Made by a program: the position numbers and the translations under genes. Shown here piece by piece: positions 1-6,140 of a stretch of 13,482 bases of DNA (its first letter is position 1; every line of letters starts with the position of its first letter). The stretch is from Candidatus Margulisiibacteriota bacterium. GTDB lineage: Bacteria > Margulisbacteria > Termititenacia > Termititenacales > Termititenacaceae. The stretch is taken from assembly GCA_031267055.1 (NCBI GenBank), contig JAIRZV010000168.1:1-13482 (forward strand), read 5' to 3'. A model generated the notes under the pieces. It saw only the letters and a list, made by a program, of their open reading frames with translations. It was not told where the DNA came from and ran no database searches.

Positions 1-420
1 CATTTCGTTGGGATTGTGCGCCGCGCGCTCGGCCAGCCCCACGCTGGCCAGTTTTTCCAGACCCAGTTTTTTGTTTTTGCTCTGTCCGGCGTAGATCAGC
101 GGCACAGTGACATTGTCCAGCGCGTTGATGCCAGGCAGGAGATGAAATTGCTGAAACACAAAACCGGCCATATGCCGGCGGATGTGACAAAGCTGATCGG
201 CGTTCATTCGCGCGACATTTTTATTGAGAAAAATATATTCGCCATTTTCGGGATTGTCGAGAAAGCCGAGTATGTGTAACAGCGTGGACTTGCCAGAGCC
301 GCTCGCGCCCATGATCGCCACGAACTCGCCCTGCCGAATAGTCAGATCAATGTCTTTCAACGCTTGAAAACTGATTTTGCCGTTGGTGTAAGTTTTGTTG
401 ATATGCCGCAGCTCAAGCAT
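1..420 (-). CDS. MacB/LolD-type ABC transporter ATP-binding protein (partial, 3' end outside window)
   Basis: The ATG at 420 opens 140 codons that run off the left edge without a stop. The protein begins MLELRHINKTYTNG, has a Walker A motif GASGSGKST (about residues 40-48) and a Q-loop region FVFQQFHLLPG, and is cut just before the expected LSGGQ signature, after HNPNEM. This is the pattern of MacB/LolD/FtsE-type ATPases that power export or lipoprotein-transfer ABC systems at the inner membrane. Only 4 nt separate it from the stop of the adaptor gene upstream, so it is the third gene of a tolC-adaptor-ATPase operon. No strong Shine-Dalgarno is visible, so translation is probably coupled to the adaptor. 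Whether the MacB-type permease is fused to this ATPase or separate cannot be seen. The family call is firm; the substrate is unknown. Confidence 0.9.
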   Translation of the reverse strand, partial: MLELRHINKTYTNGKISFQALKDIDLTIRQGEFVAIMGASGSGKSTLLHILGFLDNPENGEYIFLNKNVARMNADQLCHIRRHMAGFVFQQFHLLPGINALDNVTVPLIYAGQSKNKKLGLEKLASVGLAERAAHNPNEM

Positions 421-424
421 AAAC

Positions 425-1390
425 TTATCTAGCCCGCGCGCCGCCGCTGTTTCTATTTCTATTGGGCATAAAAGGTGAGCCGCCAGCCGCTCCGCCGCCA
501 GCCGCTCCGCGTCTATCCGCGACTAGCACAATGTCGTTTTCGGTCAGTCCGGAGATTATTTCGATCCGGCCGTTTTGCGCTAGGCCGGTTTGAACAAGTG
601 TTGTTCGCTGTCCGGCCGGAGTTTTGACGAGCACGGATGCGCTGCCTCCGGAGTAGGTCAAAGCTCTCTCCGGTATCAGTAGCGCGTTGTCTTTTTGCAG
701 ACGAATAATCTCGATATTGGCGCTCATGCCGGAGCGAAAAATCGCCGGTATTTTATCAGGCGCGATTTCCACAGAATAAATCGTTACATTGTTGACGACG
801 GTGGACTCATAAGAAATTCTTGCGATGCGGCCGGTGATCTGCACGTCGGGATAAGCATCCAGCGTGATGGTCGTTTTTTGGCCGATCTCCACTTTGCCGA
901 TGTCAGTCTCGTCGATCTGGGCTTTGACGATGAGTGTGTCGGCCAGCACAAGTATTTTGGTGCTGGTGTTGACAGTCTGGCCGGGCTCTATCGAGCGCAC
1001 AATGACGCGGCCGGCGATCGGCGCGAGTATGGGGGTTGGTTTATAAACGTCAGACCAGTACTGGATTTTTTCTGCGCCCTGCGCGCTGGCCGCGTCAAGC
1101 AAAGCCGCGCGGTCGGTGGAGCTCATCAGCGCCAACTGTTCTCCGGCCTGCACCAGAGTGCCTTCCTGCACGAAAATTTTGTCAATGCGGCCGCTGATCG
1201 GCGGGATGATTTCCAGGCGGTTTTGCGGCTCGACAGTGCCGGTGGCTGAAATAACTTCGCGCACCGCGCCGTATTCCGGACGCACTTCACTGTACGTGAC
1301 GACATTTTTTTGCGCCTGCCGCTTTTGGTAAAAACGGAAACCTCCTGCGGCTACAATAATAATTAACAGCACCAGCCAAAATTTTTTCAT
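425..1390 (-). CDS. MacA-like periplasmic adaptor (HlyD/RND-type membrane fusion protein)
   Basis: This 321-residue protein has an N-terminal membrane anchor (residues about 4-17, WLVLLIIIVAAGG). The first lipoyl half follows (GTVEPQNRLEIIPPISGRIDKIFVQEGTLVQAG is the family pattern, about 51-83), then the second half (ILAPIAGRVIVRSIEPGQTV, about 121-140), and then the beta-barrel and membrane-proximal domains. It would link the inner-membrane ABC transporter to the TolC-like channel. Only about 30 residues separate the lipoyl halves, so the alpha-helical hairpin is very short compared with E. coli MacA. The C-terminus is a Gly/Ala/Arg/Asn-rich tail that includes a 15-bp tandem duplication. 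Its ATG shares one base with the stop of the tolC-like gene (TAATG), indicating translational coupling. Export substrate is unknown: drug, peptide or glycolipid are all possible. Confidence 0.9.
   Translation of the reverse strand: MKKFWLVLLIIIVAAGGFRFYQKRQAQKNVVTYSEVRPEYGAVREVISATGTVEPQNRLEIIPPISGRIDKIFVQEGTLVQAGEQLALMSSTDRAALLDAASAQGAEKIQYWSDVYKPTPILAPIAGRVIVRSIEPGQTVNTSTKILVLADTLIVKAQIDETDIGKVEIGQKTTITLDAYPDVQITGRIARISYESTVVNNVTIYSVEIAPDKIPAIFRSGMSANIEIIRLQKDNALLIPERALTYSGGSASVLVKTPAGQRTTLVQTGLAQNGRIEIISGLTENDIVLVADRRGAAGGGAAGGSPFMPNRNRNSGGARAR
481..510. repeat. 15-bp perfect tandem duplication in the adaptor gene
   Basis: CGCCAGCCGCTCCGC occurs twice head to tail (481-495 and 496-510). 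On the coding (minus) strand it encodes GAAGG twice in the low-complexity C-terminal tail. In-frame slippage or unequal crossing-over would explain it; the tail is unlikely to be structurally constrained. Confidence 0.9.
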
Positions 1391-2664
1391 TAGAGAGTTT
1401 CTCCTTTCGCATTCAGCCAGCTGGCTTCCTGCAATAATGCGTCAATGTGCGAACTTAATTCCTGCTGTTGCGCGTTGATCAGCGCATCTTCAATGATTAT
1501 CCAGTTGTCAAAAGAAATCAAGCCATTGGCGTACTGTTCAGCGGCGATGGTGCTGCGCTCGGTCGTGGCCTGCAACTGCTCCTGCGCCGCGGCGATACTG
1601 TCGCCGGCGTCCAGCAATTTGTCCCAGGCTTCTTCCAGAGTCAGGAGCACTTTTTGTTTGCTGGCGTCTAATTCCAGAGCCTGAATTTTTTCCTGCAATT
1701 CAGCGCCGCGCACCGAATTGCTTTTTTTGCCGCCGTCAAAAAGATCAAAACTCAAACTGCCGCCGAGTGACCAGCTGCTGTCTTCACTGTTCGCGCTCTC
1801 GCCGTTGACCTGACTTTGCGACCAGTTTTTGCCGAGACTGCCGCTGAGATAGACCGATGGTATATAAGCGGCCTGGGCGATGGCCGTGTCGTACCGCGCG
1901 CTGTCCAGTCTGGCGGCGACGGATTGCAAAGTTGGCGATTGATTTAAAAGCGTCAGCATGTCCGGCTGATCATTTGGATCGGTGGCAATGCGGAAATTGT
2001 CGGTGATTTGCAGTTCCTGCGCCGCCGCGTCCACGCTGAGAGTTTGCGCGAGTTTTTGTTTGTTTCTTTCCAAGCGGCGTTCCAACTGTTTTTCCGCCAA
2101 TTCGGCTTTGGTCAGATTGGCTTTGGCAGTCAGCAGTGAGCCGCGATGCTCCAGACCGCCGGAATAACGCAGCTCGACTAATTCATACTGCTGGCGGCGG
2201 CGCGCCGTGACTGTTTGAGCCAGCTCGAGAGACTGCTGGGTTTGCAGCAACGCGCAAAACTCCTGGCGCAGCTGCAGGCGCAAGTTTATTTCCGCGATCT
2301 GATAATTTAATTCTTCAGCGGCCAGAGCGAGTTTGCCCTGCTCTAGGCGCGGCCAGGTCTGCGCGTCGTACACCTGCTGCTGCGCCGAAAGCCGCGCGCT
2401 CTCGGACTGGCGCGGCGAAGCTTGGCCCAGGTCTTCGTCCTGTCCCGCACTGGCGCCAAGATTGGCGCCGAGACTGCCGCCAAGCTGCGGATACAGGCCG
2501 CTGTACAGAGCGTCCAGACTGATTTTTTTGGCGTCCACTTTGGCGCGCGCGGTCTGCAAAGCCAGATTATTTTTTTTGGCTTCCGCCAAGCAATCTTCCC
2601 AGGTGTACATTTGCGCCAGAAGCGCGGAGCAGAGCAGAGCGGCGGACAGCAAAAGTTTTTTCAT
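1390..2664 (-). CDS. TolC-family outer membrane efflux protein
   Basis: This 424-residue protein starts with a signal peptide (MKKLLLSAALLCSALLAQ) followed by the typical OEP-family opening YTWEDCLAEAKKNNLALQTARAKVDAKK. Long amphipathic helices follow in two repeats: about 20-215, rich in Gln/Ala/Glu/Leu, and about 230-420. The turn segments ALYSGLYPQLGGSLGANLG and AAYIPSVYLSGSLGKNW correspond to the beta-strands of the outer-membrane barrel. It would form the trimeric exit duct for the adjacent adaptor/ATPase. It is first in the operon and overlaps the adaptor gene by one base. No Shine-Dalgarno precedes the ATG; an extended -10-like TGCTAGAAT lies just upstream. The 45-bp gap to the XRE gene on the same strand also allows co-transcription with that regulator. 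Confidence 0.92.
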   Translation of the reverse strand: MKKLLLSAALLCSALLAQMYTWEDCLAEAKKNNLALQTARAKVDAKKISLDALYSGLYPQLGGSLGANLGASAGQDEDLGQASPRQSESARLSAQQQVYDAQTWPRLEQGKLALAAEELNYQIAEINLRLQLRQEFCALLQTQQSLELAQTVTARRRQQYELVELRYSGGLEHRGSLLTAKANLTKAELAEKQLERRLERNKQKLAQTLSVDAAAQELQITDNFRIATDPNDQPDMLTLLNQSPTLQSVAARLDSARYDTAIAQAAYIPSVYLSGSLGKNWSQSQVNGESANSEDSSWSLGGSLSFDLFDGGKKSNSVRGAELQEKIQALELDASKQKVLLTLEEAWDKLLDAGDSIAAAQEQLQATTERSTIAAEQYANGLISFDNWIIIEDALINAQQQELSSHIDALLQEASWLNAKGETL

Positions 2665-2676
2665 AATTGATATACA

Positions 2677-2685
2677 ATTCTAGCA
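2677..2685 (-). promoter_or_regulatory. Possible extended -10 for the tolC-like operon
   Basis: On the minus strand TGCTAGAAT reads as an extended -10 (TGn plus TAGAAT at 2677-2682), ending 12 nt before the ATG. No convincing -35 is present. If used, the transcript would have about a 5-nt leader. Alternatively the operon is read through from the XRE gene. Confidence 0.35.
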
Positions 2686-2709
2686 GAAAAAAGTTCCCGC
2701 GCTGGCTTC

Positions 2710-2997
2710 TTAAAAATCGATCAGACTTTTGACTGTGACGCCGAGAGCTTGGGCGATCTTGAGCAGTGTGGGCACGGAAACTCTGGCTGTGCCGCGGGAG
2801 ATGCGGTAGTAAAAAAGCAGGCCGACGTCCAGCTCATTGGCGAAATCTTCTTTGGTCAGTTTTTTCTCCAGACGAAAACTCTCGATTTTTTGTCCGAGCT
2901 GCACCAGCTCCGGACAAATCACAGTGGAATACTCTTTATGCCAATCTCTGCGTAATGGCGTTAGGTTTTCATTTTGCTTTGCTGATTTTTTACGCAT
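2710..2997 (-). CDS. Small XRE-family HTH transcriptional regulator (copy 1)
   Basis: This 95-residue protein has a basic N-terminal extension (MRKKSAKQNENLTPLRRDW) followed by a Cro/C1-type five-helix HTH at about residues 31-95. The HTH reads LGQKIESFRLEKKLTKEDFANELDV, then YYRISRGTARVSVPTLLKIAQALGVTVKSLIDF. It ends in the same LIDF and the same 14 bases as the second XRE gene at 5885-6112, so the two are probably paralogues. It is divergent from the collar-protein gene at 3122, and a 32-bp dyad covers that gene's -10, making autogenous or cassette-specific repression likely. It could also read into the tolC operon 45 bp downstream. No Shine-Dalgarno is visible; GATAAT at 3003-3008 (minus) ends 5 nt before the ATG. 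Confidence 0.85.
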   Translation of the reverse strand: MRKKSAKQNENLTPLRRDWHKEYSTVICPELVQLGQKIESFRLEKKLTKEDFANELDVGLLFYYRISRGTARVSVPTLLKIAQALGVTVKSLIDF

Positions 2998-3045
2998 TTC
3001 TCATTATCACATGTGCTAATTTTCCATAGGCTAGATTGAGTTAGC

Positions 3046-3074
3046 TTGACATTTAATACCTCATGCGTTATACT
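3046..3074 (+). promoter_or_regulatory. Sigma70-type promoter of collar gene 1
   Basis: TTGACA (3046-3051) and TATACT (3069-3074) are separated by exactly 17 nt, giving a near-consensus promoter with a start expected near 3081 and a leader of about 41 nt that carries the ribosome binding site GAGGGGG. Confidence 0.85.
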
Positions 3075-3088
3075 TATCGCATGAGGTA
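3057..3088. promoter_or_regulatory. Inverted-repeat operator straddling the -10 of collar gene 1
   Basis: TACCTCATGCG (3057-3067) and CGCATGAGGTA (3078-3088) are perfect 11-bp inverted arms with a 10-nt centre that contains the -10 TATACT. Arm centres are 21 bp apart, about two helical turns, which suits a dimeric HTH repressor. The divergent XRE protein is the natural candidate ligand; this is inference. Confidence 0.75.
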
Positions 3089-3121
3089 GTTAGTGTTTTA
3101 AAAATATGAGGGGGTATGTTT

Positions 3122-4141
3122 ATGGCTAATAATTACACAGACAGTTTTGCGGGAGATCCATATTATATTTTGAAAGGCGAACAGCTTTCTGCGGCAGGTA
3201 TGACCGCCGCGCTGAATACCAAAGAAAAAGTTGCCAATAAACAGATTTGTTCGGCGACTACAGGCGATACAGCGGACACTTTGACCAATGCTAGTTCCAG
3301 CGACAGCTATTATCCGACCTCAAAACTGGTCGGGAAAAATCTTGATACTTTAAGTACTACGATAAGCACTGGTTTGAACGGCAAGCAGAATACAATTACC
3401 GCCGGCACGGCTAATGATATTTTAACCAAAACAACAACAGCCGGAACTCTCGGCACATTGACCAAAACAACAGCTGTGGCTGCTACGGCTAGCGCCAGCG
3501 ATGACAAGATACCCACAGAAAAAGCAGTAGCCGCCGCTTTGGGTGGCAAACTTAACGCCAGCGACCTGGATACACTGGATACCGACGTAAGTACTTTAAA
3601 AACTACCGTGACCGGTTTACAAAAATTACTACCGGTAGGTACGATTCTGATGTTCGACGGGACAGGCTGGCAAGACAATGAAACTATGGTCGGCTGGTAC
3701 AGATGCATAGCGGACAACAGCGGCCAGGGCGTGCCAGATCTTAGCTCTCGTTTTATCCTGGGATCGACTACTCGTGGACAGACCGGCGGCTCCAACGCTC
3801 TGACCGCCGCTATGCTACCGAAACATACGCACTCCATTTATACCGACGCGACAAAAGACACAGCTAGAACCGCTAACAAGACTTTGACAGGCTATATAAG
3901 TGGAGCATATGGTTGGCCGTACAGTTCAAAGATAGGCGGAACATCTGGTATTTGTAGTATAACTAACGAAAATTCCTATAATGGAATTAAGGATGTTGAT
4001 GTTGATAATGCCCGCATTTATATAGATGCCACGCACAATCACACCGGTAGCGCCAGTGCTGATAACAGTACCACGACAGACACCAACACTAATAATATGC
4101 CGGCGTATTACACGGTGATCTATATTATGCGGGTGCGGTGA
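3122..4141 (+). CDS. Phage tail collar / microcystin-dependent-protein-like fibre protein (copy 1)
   Basis: The start was set at the ATG at 3122, not 3116, because GAGGGGG at 3108-3114 is then 7 nt upstream, matching the spacing in the second copy. The 339-residue protein has three zones. The N-terminal header (MANNYTDSFAGDPYYI, LSAAGMTAALNTKEKVANK; residues 1-40) is shared with copy 2. A Thr/Ala/Ser-rich shaft (about 41-168) contains the fibre-type repeats YPTSKLVGKNLDTL and IPTEKAVAAALGGK. The C-terminal collar domain (about 169-339) has LPVGTILMFDGTGW, GWYRCIADNSGQG, PDLSSRFILGS, LPKHTHS, HNHTG and the family-typical end MPAYYTVIYIMRVR. Such proteins are usually trimeric tail fibres or adhesins. 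No baseplate, tube or sheath gene is nearby, so it is an orphan under control of a divergent XRE regulator. No signal peptide is visible. Confidence 0.85.
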   Translation: MANNYTDSFAGDPYYILKGEQLSAAGMTAALNTKEKVANKQICSATTGDTADTLTNASSSDSYYPTSKLVGKNLDTLSTTISTGLNGKQNTITAGTANDILTKTTTAGTLGTLTKTTAVAATASASDDKIPTEKAVAAALGGKLNASDLDTLDTDVSTLKTTVTGLQKLLPVGTILMFDGTGWQDNETMVGWYRCIADNSGQGVPDLSSRFILGSTTRGQTGGSNALTAAMLPKHTHSIYTDATKDTARTANKTLTGYISGAYGWPYSSKIGGTSGICSITNENSYNGIKDVDVDNARIYIDATHNHTGSASADNSTTTDTNTNNMPAYYTVIYIMRVR

Positions 4142-4158
4142 GGTGTGTGATTAAATCA

Positions 4159-4167
4159 TGTTATAAT
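4159..4167 (+). promoter_or_regulatory. Extended -10 immediately upstream of the KilA-N gene
   Basis: TGTTATAAT matches the extended -10 consensus (TG at 4159-4160, TATAAT at 4162-4167). The expected start falls on or next to the A of the ATG at 4174, and there is no Shine-Dalgarno, suggesting a leaderless mRNA. No recognisable -35 is present. Confidence 0.6.
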
Positions 4168-4173
4168 TAACGC

Positions 4174-4980
4174 ATGGTTAAACTGATTGTTAAGAACACA
4201 GAAGTTCAGGTTATACAAATCAATAATATTGATTATATTTCGCTAACAGATATTGCAAAATTCAAAACCGCAGAGCCAAATACTGTTATAGGCAACTGGA
4301 TGCGTAACCGTAATACTATTGAATTTTTGGGTATATGGGAGCATTTATATAACCCTAAATTTAAACCCCTCGAATTCGAGGGGTTTAAAAAACAGGCTGG
4401 CTTAAACGCCTTTACATTATCTCCCCAAAAATGGACAGCAAGTACGAATGCGGTTGGTTTAATAGCAAAATCAGGCAGGTCTGGTGGGACTTATGCTCAT
4501 AAGGATATTGCTTTCAAGTTTGCCAGTTGGATTTCGGTAGAATTTGAACTATATATTGTCAAAGAATTTCAGCGGCTCAAAGCAGAAGAACAGAAATTAC
4601 TTGGCTGGACGGCCAAGCGAGAATTGACCAAAATCAATTACCATATTCACACAAATGCAATAAAACAGAATTTAATACCGGTAAAACTAACTCCGCAACA
4701 AACTTCAATTGTATACGCTAGTGAAGCAGATGTTTTGAACATGGCATTATTTGGTAAAACAGCCAAACAATGGCGCGTGGAAAATCCTGATTTGAAAGGC
4801 AATATCCGAGACTATGCAAGCATTAATGAATTGATTTGTCTTTCTAATTTGGAGAATTTAAATGCCGTTTTTATAAATGAAAATATTTCTCAAACAGAGC
4901 GATTGACTAAGCTGAACCAAATAGCAATTCAACAAATGAGCGTGCTTCAAGAAATAGGAAGCAGAAAACTCTTAAAATAA
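4174..4980 (+). CDS. KilA-N domain protein
   Basis: This 268-residue protein carries a KilA-N DNA-binding domain over roughly residues 15-136. Visible landmarks are IDYISLTDIAK, NWMRNRNTIEFLGIWEHLYNP, GLNAFTLSPQKW, GLIAKSGRSGGTYAHKDIAFKFASWIS and ELYIVKEFQRLK. The C-terminal part (about 137-268, LGWTAKRELTKINYHIHTNAIKQ onward) is helical and typical of bacterial KilA-N proteins of this length. KilA-N domains are common in phages, large DNA viruses and mobile islands; the cellular role of the bacterial versions is not established. The gene is visibly richer in A+T than its neighbours, which suggests acquisition. It follows collar gene 1 by 32 bp on the same strand but has its own extended -10. 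Residues 63-72 are encoded by a perfect 30-bp palindrome. Confidence 0.85.
   Translation: MVKLIVKNTEVQVIQINNIDYISLTDIAKFKTAEPNTVIGNWMRNRNTIEFLGIWEHLYNPKFKPLEFEGFKKQAGLNAFTLSPQKWTASTNAVGLIAKSGRSGGTYAHKDIAFKFASWISVEFELYIVKEFQRLKAEEQKLLGWTAKRELTKINYHIHTNAIKQNLIPVKLTPQQTSIVYASEADVLNMALFGKTAKQWRVENPDLKGNIRDYASINELICLSNLENLNAVFINENISQTERLTKLNQIAIQQMSVLQEIGSRKLLK
4360..4389. repeat. Perfect 30-bp palindrome inside the KilA-N gene
   Basis: Each base from 4360 to 4374 pairs with its partner from 4389 back to 4375, with no spacer and centre GAATTC; symmetry stops at 4359/4390. It starts exactly on a codon boundary: TTT AAA CCC CTC GAA is followed by its reverse complement, encoding FKPLE then FEGFK. 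The amino acids fit the family, so the symmetry lies in the codon choice. In RNA it would give a strong GC-centred stem, but no U-tract follows. Confidence 0.9.
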
Positions 4981-5132
4981 TGACGTGAACAGAGCTAATC
5001 GCAAAGCCAGCCTCGGGAGCTTGGCGGTTATGCGATCAATGATCTCAGCACTAATTCTGCCGAATTGGCTTTGACAGATTTTCAAAGTAATAATCTTATT
5101 CTATATTGTTTTCGAAGTCCGACATTCTTGGC

Positions 5133-5162
5133 TTCGCAATCGTGACACATTTGTGCTACAAT
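5133..5162 (+). promoter_or_regulatory. Promoter of the toxin-antitoxin operon
   Basis: The extended -10 TGCTACAAT (hexamer 5157-5162) has a possible -35 TTCGCA (5133-5138, 18-nt spacer). The start would be near 5169, with AGAGGAG (5178-5184) as ribosome binding site for the ATG at 5191. Confidence 0.6.
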
Positions 5163-5169
5163 AGTGTCA
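5143..5169. promoter_or_regulatory. Dyad operator overlapping the toxin-antitoxin promoter
   Basis: TGACAC (5143-5148) and GTGTCA (5164-5169) are perfect inverted arms, and an inner TTGT/ACAA pair (5151-5154, 5158-5161) shares the same centre at 5156. Ten of 13 base pairs in the 27-bp element are symmetric. Phd-type antitoxins normally autorepress through such sites, so this is the likely operator. Confidence 0.6.
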
Positions 5170-5190
5170 TCTTTTCAGAGAGGAGTTATT

Positions 5191-5496
5191 ATGAAATTTC
5201 TATCTATTCGTGAATTAAGAACTTCGACCAATAAGCTCAAAAGTCTGCTGGCCAAAAACGGTAATATCATAGTCACCACAAATGGCAAGCCGGTGTCTTT
5301 GATGCTGCCTGTTAATGAAGCCAATATGGAGGAAACGTTATCCGCTGTGCGGCAGGCTGAAATGTTGCGTCTGATCAGTAGTATGCAGATGCAGTCCGTA
5401 AAAAATGGCACGGATAAAATGACTATGGCGGAAATTGATGCGGAAATCGCCGCCTACCGCCGTGAACGCCACGCCAAAGAACGCTTGGCGGCCTGA
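5191..5496 (+). CDS. Phd/YefM-type antitoxin
   Basis: The start was placed at 5191 because AGAGGAG lies 6 nt upstream; an upstream in-frame ATG at 5164 lies within the operator/promoter and has no ribosome binding site. The 101-residue product opens with MKFLSIRELRTSTNKLKSLLAKNG and continues with IIVTTNGKPVSLMLPV, the Phd-type N-terminal DNA-binding and dimerisation fold (about 1-50). The C-terminal helical region (TMAEIDAEIAAYRRERHAKER, about 76-97) is the expected toxin-neutralising segment. Its TGA overlaps the ATG of the PIN toxin by one base (TGATG), the usual arrangement for coupled antitoxin-toxin translation. It would bind and inhibit the toxin and repress its own promoter. Confidence 0.85.
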   Translation: MKFLSIRELRTSTNKLKSLLAKNGNIIVTTNGKPVSLMLPVNEANMEETLSAVRQAEMLRLISSMQMQSVKNGTDKMTMAEIDAEIAAYRRERHAKERLAA

Positions 5497-5888
5497 TGCA
5501 GAGAGTTGTTTTAGACACGAATATTTTGGTGTCCGCCTTGTTAAAGCCGGCAAGCAAACCTGCGGAAATAATTCGAGCCATGGCGATGCAGAAAATTTTG
5601 GTATTTTACAATCAGGCTATTTTCATGGAATACGAAGCTGTTTTGCCGCGCGCCAAGTTTGGTTTTGCTGCGACTGATGTTAGCTATTTGCTGCGGCTTT
5701 TTCAGCTGCAAGGTGTGCTACTAAAACCGGATAGCGGCGCTCGACCTCTGCCGGACGAAAGCGACCGGATATTTTATGACACAGCTAAAGTGGCCGGGGC
5801 TTATTTGGTCACGGGCAATATCAAACATTATCCCAGAGCTGCGTTTATCGTAACGCCGGCCGCGTTCCGGCAAATGGTCGCAGGTTAA
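5496..5888 (+). CDS. PIN-domain ribonuclease toxin (PIN_3/COG1569-type)
   Basis: This 130-residue single-domain PIN protein reads MQRVVLDTNILVSALLKPAS at the start. Putative metal-binding acidic residues are D7 (VLDTN), E47 (MEYEAVL), D90 (DESDRIFYDTA) and D95. The distal position is N108 (LVTGNIKHYP), where some PIN families have Asp; Asn here is common in this subfamily. PIN toxins of type II systems are Mg2+-dependent endoribonucleases that cut tRNA, rRNA or mRNA; the target here cannot be inferred. Translation is coupled to the antitoxin by the TGATG overlap. Its 3' end overlaps the convergent XRE gene by 4 bp. Confidence 0.87.
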   Translation: MQRVVLDTNILVSALLKPASKPAEIIRAMAMQKILVFYNQAIFMEYEAVLPRAKFGFAATDVSYLLRLFQLQGVLLKPDSGARPLPDESDRIFYDTAKVAGAYLVTGNIKHYPRAAFIVTPAAFRQMVAG

Positions 5889-6112
5889 AAATCGATCAAG
5901 TCGTGCACTTTAATATTTAGAAAATCCGCGATTTGCTTGAGCCGAAGAACGCCCGGTGAGATATTGCCATATTCCAACCGATAAAGATAATACTTGGAAA
6001 CATTGGCCTCAATGGCAAAACGATCACGGTTGTAGCCGCGTTTCTCTCGGTAGTACTTGACCTTGTCACCCAGTTTTTTCAGCGCGGGATCTTTGATTTT
6101 GGTAATAGTCAT
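5885..6112 (-). CDS. Small XRE-family HTH regulator (copy 2)
   Basis: This 75-residue Cro/C1-type HTH protein has its domain at about residues 12-75: LGDKVKYYREKRGYNRDRFAIEANVSKYYLYRLEYG, then LKQIADFLNIKVHDLIDF. It lacks the longer basic N-terminus of copy 1 but ends in the same LIDF, and the last 14 bases of the two genes are identical. A CGGAG ribosome binding site lies 9 nt before the ATG. It is divergent from collar gene 2, whose promoter carries an inverted repeat, repeating the arrangement at 2710-4141. It most likely represses the collar gene and perhaps itself. Its 3' end overlaps the convergent PIN toxin gene. Confidence 0.85.
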   Translation of the reverse strand: MTITKIKDPALKKLGDKVKYYREKRGYNRDRFAIEANVSKYYLYRLEYGNISPGVLRLKQIADFLNIKVHDLIDF

Positions 6113-6140
6113 CAGCAGGCGCTCCGTTTGTAGAAAAATA

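Larger units (their letters stand above)
4981..5190. other. 210-bp intergenic region with two potential hairpins, no gene recognised
   Basis: At 4998-5036, ATCGCA pairs with TGCGAT around an inner GCCAGC / GCTTGGC stem (one bulged T). At 5113-5136, CGAAG pairs with CTTCG with an adjoining CC/GG. Neither is followed by a T-tract, so they are not convincing intrinsic terminators. A short open frame (about 5001-5145, reading GGYAINDLSTNSAELALTDFQ) has no start or ribosome binding site; it might be a gene remnant but resembles nothing I recognise. Confidence 0.4.

Noticed and set aside
3057..3088. The promoter dyad of collar gene 1 as a riboswitch or RNA hairpin
   Set aside because: Most of it lies upstream of the predicted transcription start, so it would act as DNA, not RNA.
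3310..3837. 175-codon open frame antisense to collar gene 1
   Set aside because: It lies wholly opposite a well-supported gene, has no ribosome binding site, and its Val/Ala/Leu-rich product is what the Thr/Ala-rich sense codons give when read in reverse.
4360..4389. The KilA-N palindrome as an intrinsic transcription terminator
   Set aside because: On the plus strand the stem is followed by TTTAAAAAA, not a T-tract, and it lies inside an intact reading frame with conserved residues.
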